Shown: positions 61,019 to 64,000 of the stretch, piece after piece | How the letters are laid out: each line of letters opens with the position of its first letter | Position numbering within the stretch: position 1 is the stretch's first letter | Assembly: GCA_003223215.1 (NCBI GenBank) | Contig: QHYH01000114.1 | Coordinates: 1-64,000, forward strand | Source: Acidobacteriota bacterium | GTDB lineage: Bacteria; Acidobacteriota; Terriglobia; Acidiferrales; UBA7541 | Reading direction: 5' to 3' | Length of the DNA: 64,000 bases | Made by a program: the position numbers and the translations under genes | Notes under the pieces: model-generated | What the model saw: only the letters and a program-made list of their open reading frames with translations | Told to the model about the DNA's origin: nothing | Databases searched by the model: none

Positions 61019-63478
61019 TTGCAAACTGTCGCCCGAGTCTTTTCCTGGATTCTTGGGTTCCTTGTCATTTTTGCCGGCGCGGCTGCGTGGTGGTTCGTCT
61101 ACCGGCCGTTGCCGCAGCTCGCCGGAAACATTTCGCTTCCTGGTCTCGAACGCGAGGTTACGGTCGACCGCGACGGCTGGAGCGTGCCGCACATCCGCGC
61201 CGCGTCGGTCGCGGACGTCGCCGAAGCGCAGGGGTACGTCATGGCGCAGGACCGCCTATGGCAGATGGACTTGCTGCGGCGCGTGGCGCGCGGGCAACTT
61301 TCGGAAATTCTCGGGCCCCGGACTCTTGCCATTGATAAAGATTTCCGCACGCTCGGGCTCGGCCGCGCCGCGGACCAGGAAGCGGCGAGGCTCGACCCAG
61401 AACCGCGCAAAATCCTCGAAGCGTACGCCCGCGGCGTGAACCAATTTATCGAGCAGCGCGTCGGCAACCTGCCGCTCGAGTTTTCGCTGCTTCGCTACAA
61501 GCCACAGCCCTGGAAGCCGGCCGACACGCTGGCGATTTCCGGCTACATGTATCGGACGTTGGCGGACACCCGCGAACGCGAGATGAACCGCGCCAAAGTC
61601 GCCGGGCGCGCAGGACCGGATCGCGCCAGGGACCTGTTTTCCCAGGAATCTGCGCTGGATCATTTTGTGATCGGCGATCCGAATGTGCCGAATGATGGGT
61701 CACAGCGTTCGGCGACCGATCCCGATGAGGATGATGATGATGACGACATACAGCCGGATACGGTTTTTAAAGCGGAGCTCGGCGGCGCAACCAGCGGGCC
61801 GGACGGAAACGCTCCCGATTTAACCTCGGCGTTAGCACAATCGGTTGAAAGGTTTCTGGCGGAATCCCGGAACGAAATTCGGCAAGGACTGGGCAGTAAC
61901 AATTGGGTTGTCAGCGGAGCGCACACGGCCACGGGAAAACCGCTGCTCGCGAACGATACGCACCTCGATCTGATGATGCCTTCCATTTGGTACGAAGTGC
62001 ACCTCACGGCCCCGGATTGGAACGTAAAAGGTCTTACTTTGCCGGGTGCGCCGATGGTCATCATCGGCCACAACGAGCGCATCGCGTGGGGATTTACCAA
62101 TAACGGCGCGGACGTGCAGGATCTTTACATCGAAACGTTGAATCCAGTTTCGCCCGACGAGTATCGCGTGAAGGGCTCGTGGGTAAAGGCGCAAATCATC
62201 GAGGAAACGATTTGCGTGAAGGGGCAGCCCGATGAGCGCTTGCCTGTCATGGTGACGCGGCATGGACCGGTCGTACGCCGCGAGGGAGAGGGGGGTTACG
62301 CGATGCGCTGGACGGCTACCGAGCCCGGCGGGTTGGTCAACAGCTACAACTGGCTCGGCAAGGCGCGCAACTGGAAGGAATTTCGTGAGGCGATGAAACG
62401 CGTGTGGGGGCCCGCGCAAAATGCGGTCTATGCCGACGTGGAAGGCAACATCGGCTACATCATGGCGGCGCGTGTGCCCATTCGAAAGAAGGGGCATGGC
62501 GAAGTGCCCGAACCGGGAGACACGGACGATTACGAATGGACAGGATACCTTCCGTTTGATCGGCTTCCGCAGGCGCTTAATCCTGAGAGCGGATTGATTG
62601 TCACCGCCAACGCGCGCGTGGTGGGGCCAAATTACAAGCCATACTTGACCGACCGCTGGGAGGAACCGTACCGCACGGCGCGCATCTATGATTTGCTGCA
62701 CGACCGCCGCGACTTGCGGCTGGAGGACATGTTGAAGGTCGAGACCGATACTTACAGCTACCCGCATGTGTTTCTCGCCGAGCAGTTGCTCGCCGCCGCG
62801 AAAACGGTGAAGCCGAAAGACCCGCGGACGCAGAAGCTGATGGATGGATTAACGGATTGGAACGGAATTGCCGATGCCAATTCGCCTGAGATTTCCTTTC
62901 TTCACAACCTGCGCCTTGCCGCGCTCAAGCTGATCCTGGAGCCGGTGCTCGGGGAGGAGGCCGGCCTCTACCAGTGGCGAAGCATGACGTTTCTGCAGAA
63001 AACGCTTACCGGCCGCCCTTCCAAATGGCTGCCGGCCGCCTACAAAAATTACGACGAACTTCTGGTTGCGGCGGCGGACTTGGCGGTAAAGAAGCTGGCC
63101 GAAGACAGCAGGAGCGAACACGTGGAAGATTGGGCGTGGAAGAACTTTGATTCGCTCGAAATGTTCCACCCGCTGGGACACGAGGGGTTTTTGAAAACGC
63201 TTCTGAGCATTGCGGGCAAGCCGCAATCAGGGACGGTTTATAGCGTGCGCGCCGCGACGAAGACGCATGGGCCGGCCATGCGCTTTGTGGCCAATCCTGC
63301 AAACTGGGACGAATCTATCCTGCTGATTCCTTCCGGCGAATCGGGTCAGCTGGGCAGCCGCCATTATGCAGATCAGTTTTCCTATTGGTACGAGGGGAAG
63401 CCGATTCTGGCGCGCTTTAGCGCGGCGGCTGAAGCCAAGGCGAAGAAGCACACGCTCATCCTGGAACCGGGTTCTTGA
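61019..63478 (+). CDS. Penicillin acylase family (Ntn-hydrolase) protein
   Basis: An 819-residue self-cleaving amidase precursor. One N-terminal membrane segment (about residues 7-27), then the alpha chain with REVTVDRDGWSVPHIRA and AQGYVMAQDRLWQMDLLRR. The predicted cleavage and nucleophile serine lie in GLGSNNWVVSGAHTATG near residue 290, preceded by an acidic run DPDEDDDDDD (about 61717-61747). NDTHLDLMMPSIWYEVHL and a GHNERIAWGFTNNG follow. The substrate is likely an acylated amine or acyl-homoserine lactone, not necessarily penicillin. TTG 61019 has AGGAG five bases upstream; the frame is open from 60890. Confidence 0.88.
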   Translation: MQTVARVFSWILGFLVIFAGAAAWWFVYRPLPQLAGNISLPGLEREVTVDRDGWSVPHIRAASVADVAEAQGYVMAQDRLWQMDLLRRVARGQLSEILGPRTLAIDKDFRTLGLGRAADQEAARLDPEPRKILEAYARGVNQFIEQRVGNLPLEFSLLRYKPQPWKPADTLAISGYMYRTLADTREREMNRAKVAGRAGPDRARDLFSQESALDHFVIGDPNVPNDGSQRSATDPDEDDDDDDIQPDTVFKAELGGATSGPDGNAPDLTSALAQSVERFLAESRNEIRQGLGSNNWVVSGAHTATGKPLLANDTHLDLMMPSIWYEVHLTAPDWNVKGLTLPGAPMVIIGHNERIAWGFTNNGADVQDLYIETLNPVSPDEYRVKGSWVKAQIIEETICVKGQPDERLPVMVTRHGPVVRREGEGGYAMRWTATEPGGLVNSYNWLGKARNWKEFREAMKRVWGPAQNAVYADVEGNIGYIMAARVPIRKKGHGEVPEPGDTDDYEWTGYLPFDRLPQALNPESGLIVTANARVVGPNYKPYLTDRWEEPYRTARIYDLLHDRRDLRLEDMLKVETDTYSYPHVFLAEQLLAAAKTVKPKDPRTQKLMDGLTDWNGIADANSPEISFLHNLRLAALKLILEPVLGEEAGLYQWRSMTFLQKTLTGRPSKWLPAAYKNYDELLVAAADLAVKKLAEDSRSEHVEDWAWKNFDSLEMFHPLGHEGFLKTLLSIAGKPQSGTVYSVRAATKTHGPAMRFVANPANWDESILLIPSGESGQLGSRHYADQFSYWYEGKPILARFSAAAEAKAKKHTLILEPGS

Positions 63479-63492
63479 TCACCCGCGCGCCG

Positions 63493-64000
63493 ATGCCCGA
63501 ATTGCCTGAAGTCGAAGCTGTGGTACGCACACTGCGCCCCCTCGTGCAAGGTCAGCGTATTCGCTGTGTCCACGTCTTTCATCCCATCGCCGTGAAGCCG
63601 CAGGAAGCATCGCGCTTGGCCGACCTGGCCACTAATCGTGCGATCCAGCGAGTGGACCGCAAGGGCAAATATGTGCTTCTGGCACTGGATCGGGGACTGC
63701 TTACCATGCACTTTCGGCTCGATGGCCAGCTTGTATGGTTTTTGGACCGAGCCGAATTGCTGGAACGTGCGAACCTCAAGGAGAATGGAGTTCACGTGGA
63801 TGTTGCGTTGGAATTCGCGAAAGGCGTACTTGGCTTCGCGGACCGTCGCCATTTTGGGCGCGTTTATGCCTGGGGCTGTTTGGAAGACAGTCCTGGGCTG
63901 ACTTCGCTCGGAATCGATGCACTGTCTAAGGATTTTGCCGGCCCGCGATTCCTTGAGCTGCTCGCCGCATCGGCGCGGCCGTTGAAAGATTTTCTGCTGG
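63493..64000 (+). CDS. mutM: Formamidopyrimidine-DNA glycosylase MutM, 5' part
   Basis: The first 169 codons of a MutM/Fpg glycosylase that removes 8-oxoguanine; the rest is beyond the window. MPELPEVEAVVRTLRPLVQG carries the catalytic Pro2-Glu3 and the canonical Glu6; the beta-hairpin lysine region VDRKGKYVLLAL and MHFRLDGQL match. It begins 14 bases after the acylase stop without a clear ribosome site. A divergent paralogue is at 22774-23679. Confidence 0.92.
   Translation, partial: MPELPEVEAVVRTLRPLVQGQRIRCVHVFHPIAVKPQEASRLADLATNRAIQRVDRKGKYVLLALDRGLLTMHFRLDGQLVWFLDRAELLERANLKENGVHVDVALEFAKGVLGFADRRHFGRVYAWGCLEDSPGLTSLGIDALSKDFAGPRFLELLAASARPLKDFLL

Overview
The window is a GC-rich, densely coded bacterial chromosome segment. 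I infer Acidobacteriota. The pointers are a 1086-residue Oar-like TonB receptor with an N-terminal carboxypeptidase-regulatory domain, a soluble CadC-type winged-helix regulator, many secreted peptidases and beta-propeller proteins, F420 genes, and stop-start ATGA overlaps. There is no rRNA, tRNA, CRISPR array, prophage or insertion sequence that I can see. The Mo-hydroxylase operon looks like accessory metabolism; the rest is core or general metabolism.

Layout. 1-7.3 kb (minus): amidohydrolase (cut by the window edge), M20 peptidase, homocitrate/isopropylmalate synthase-like enzyme, small Cys4 protein, aldehyde dehydrogenase, truA, pyrE. 7.6-12.1 kb (plus): TolC-like outer-membrane protein, then a split acyl-CoA mutase whose active-site residues match isobutyryl-CoA mutase rather than methylmalonyl-CoA mutase. 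12.3-17.1 kb (minus): rsgA, a double-domain M16 peptidase, an EthD-like protein. 17.3-22.7 kb (plus): a leucine-degradation run (methylcrotonyl-CoA carboxylase beta, methylglutaconyl-CoA hydratase, HMG-CoA lyase), then a thioesterase and hutH. 22.8-24.8 kb (minus): Fpg/Nei-like glycosylase and a luciferase-like (probably F420-dependent) oxidoreductase.

25-36.1 kb (minus) is the most distinctive part: a tightly packed run of about eleven genes. It encodes the three subunits and CoxG-like accessory protein of an uncharacterised molybdenum hydroxylase, two PanE-like reductases, two M24 'creatinase-fold' proteins, one M20-like protein and an alpha/beta hydrolase, with a GNAT enzyme at the end. 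One M24 and the M20 protein have lost expected metal ligands. The run looks like a catabolic pathway for an unidentified, perhaps nitrogen-containing, compound. Immediately upstream (36.3-37.8 kb) two overlapping genes encode three copies of one membrane module, each with an H-x-H motif; I recognise no named family.

38-48.8 kb: Oar-like receptor, npdG and cofG (coenzyme F420 use and synthesis), winged-helix regulator, a decayed secreted-protein gene, an ECF sigma/anti-sigma pair with a small membrane protein, a virginiamycin-B-lyase-like propeller and a 58-residue Cys/His-rich protein. 49-56 kb: SAM hydrolase, LVIVD-repeat protein coupled to a DUF305 protein, AmpG-like permease, CNNM/CorC protein. 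56.3-64 kb (plus): a Gld-type ABC export operon with GldG-like and DUF4340 proteins, a penicillin-acylase-family enzyme, and the start of mutM.
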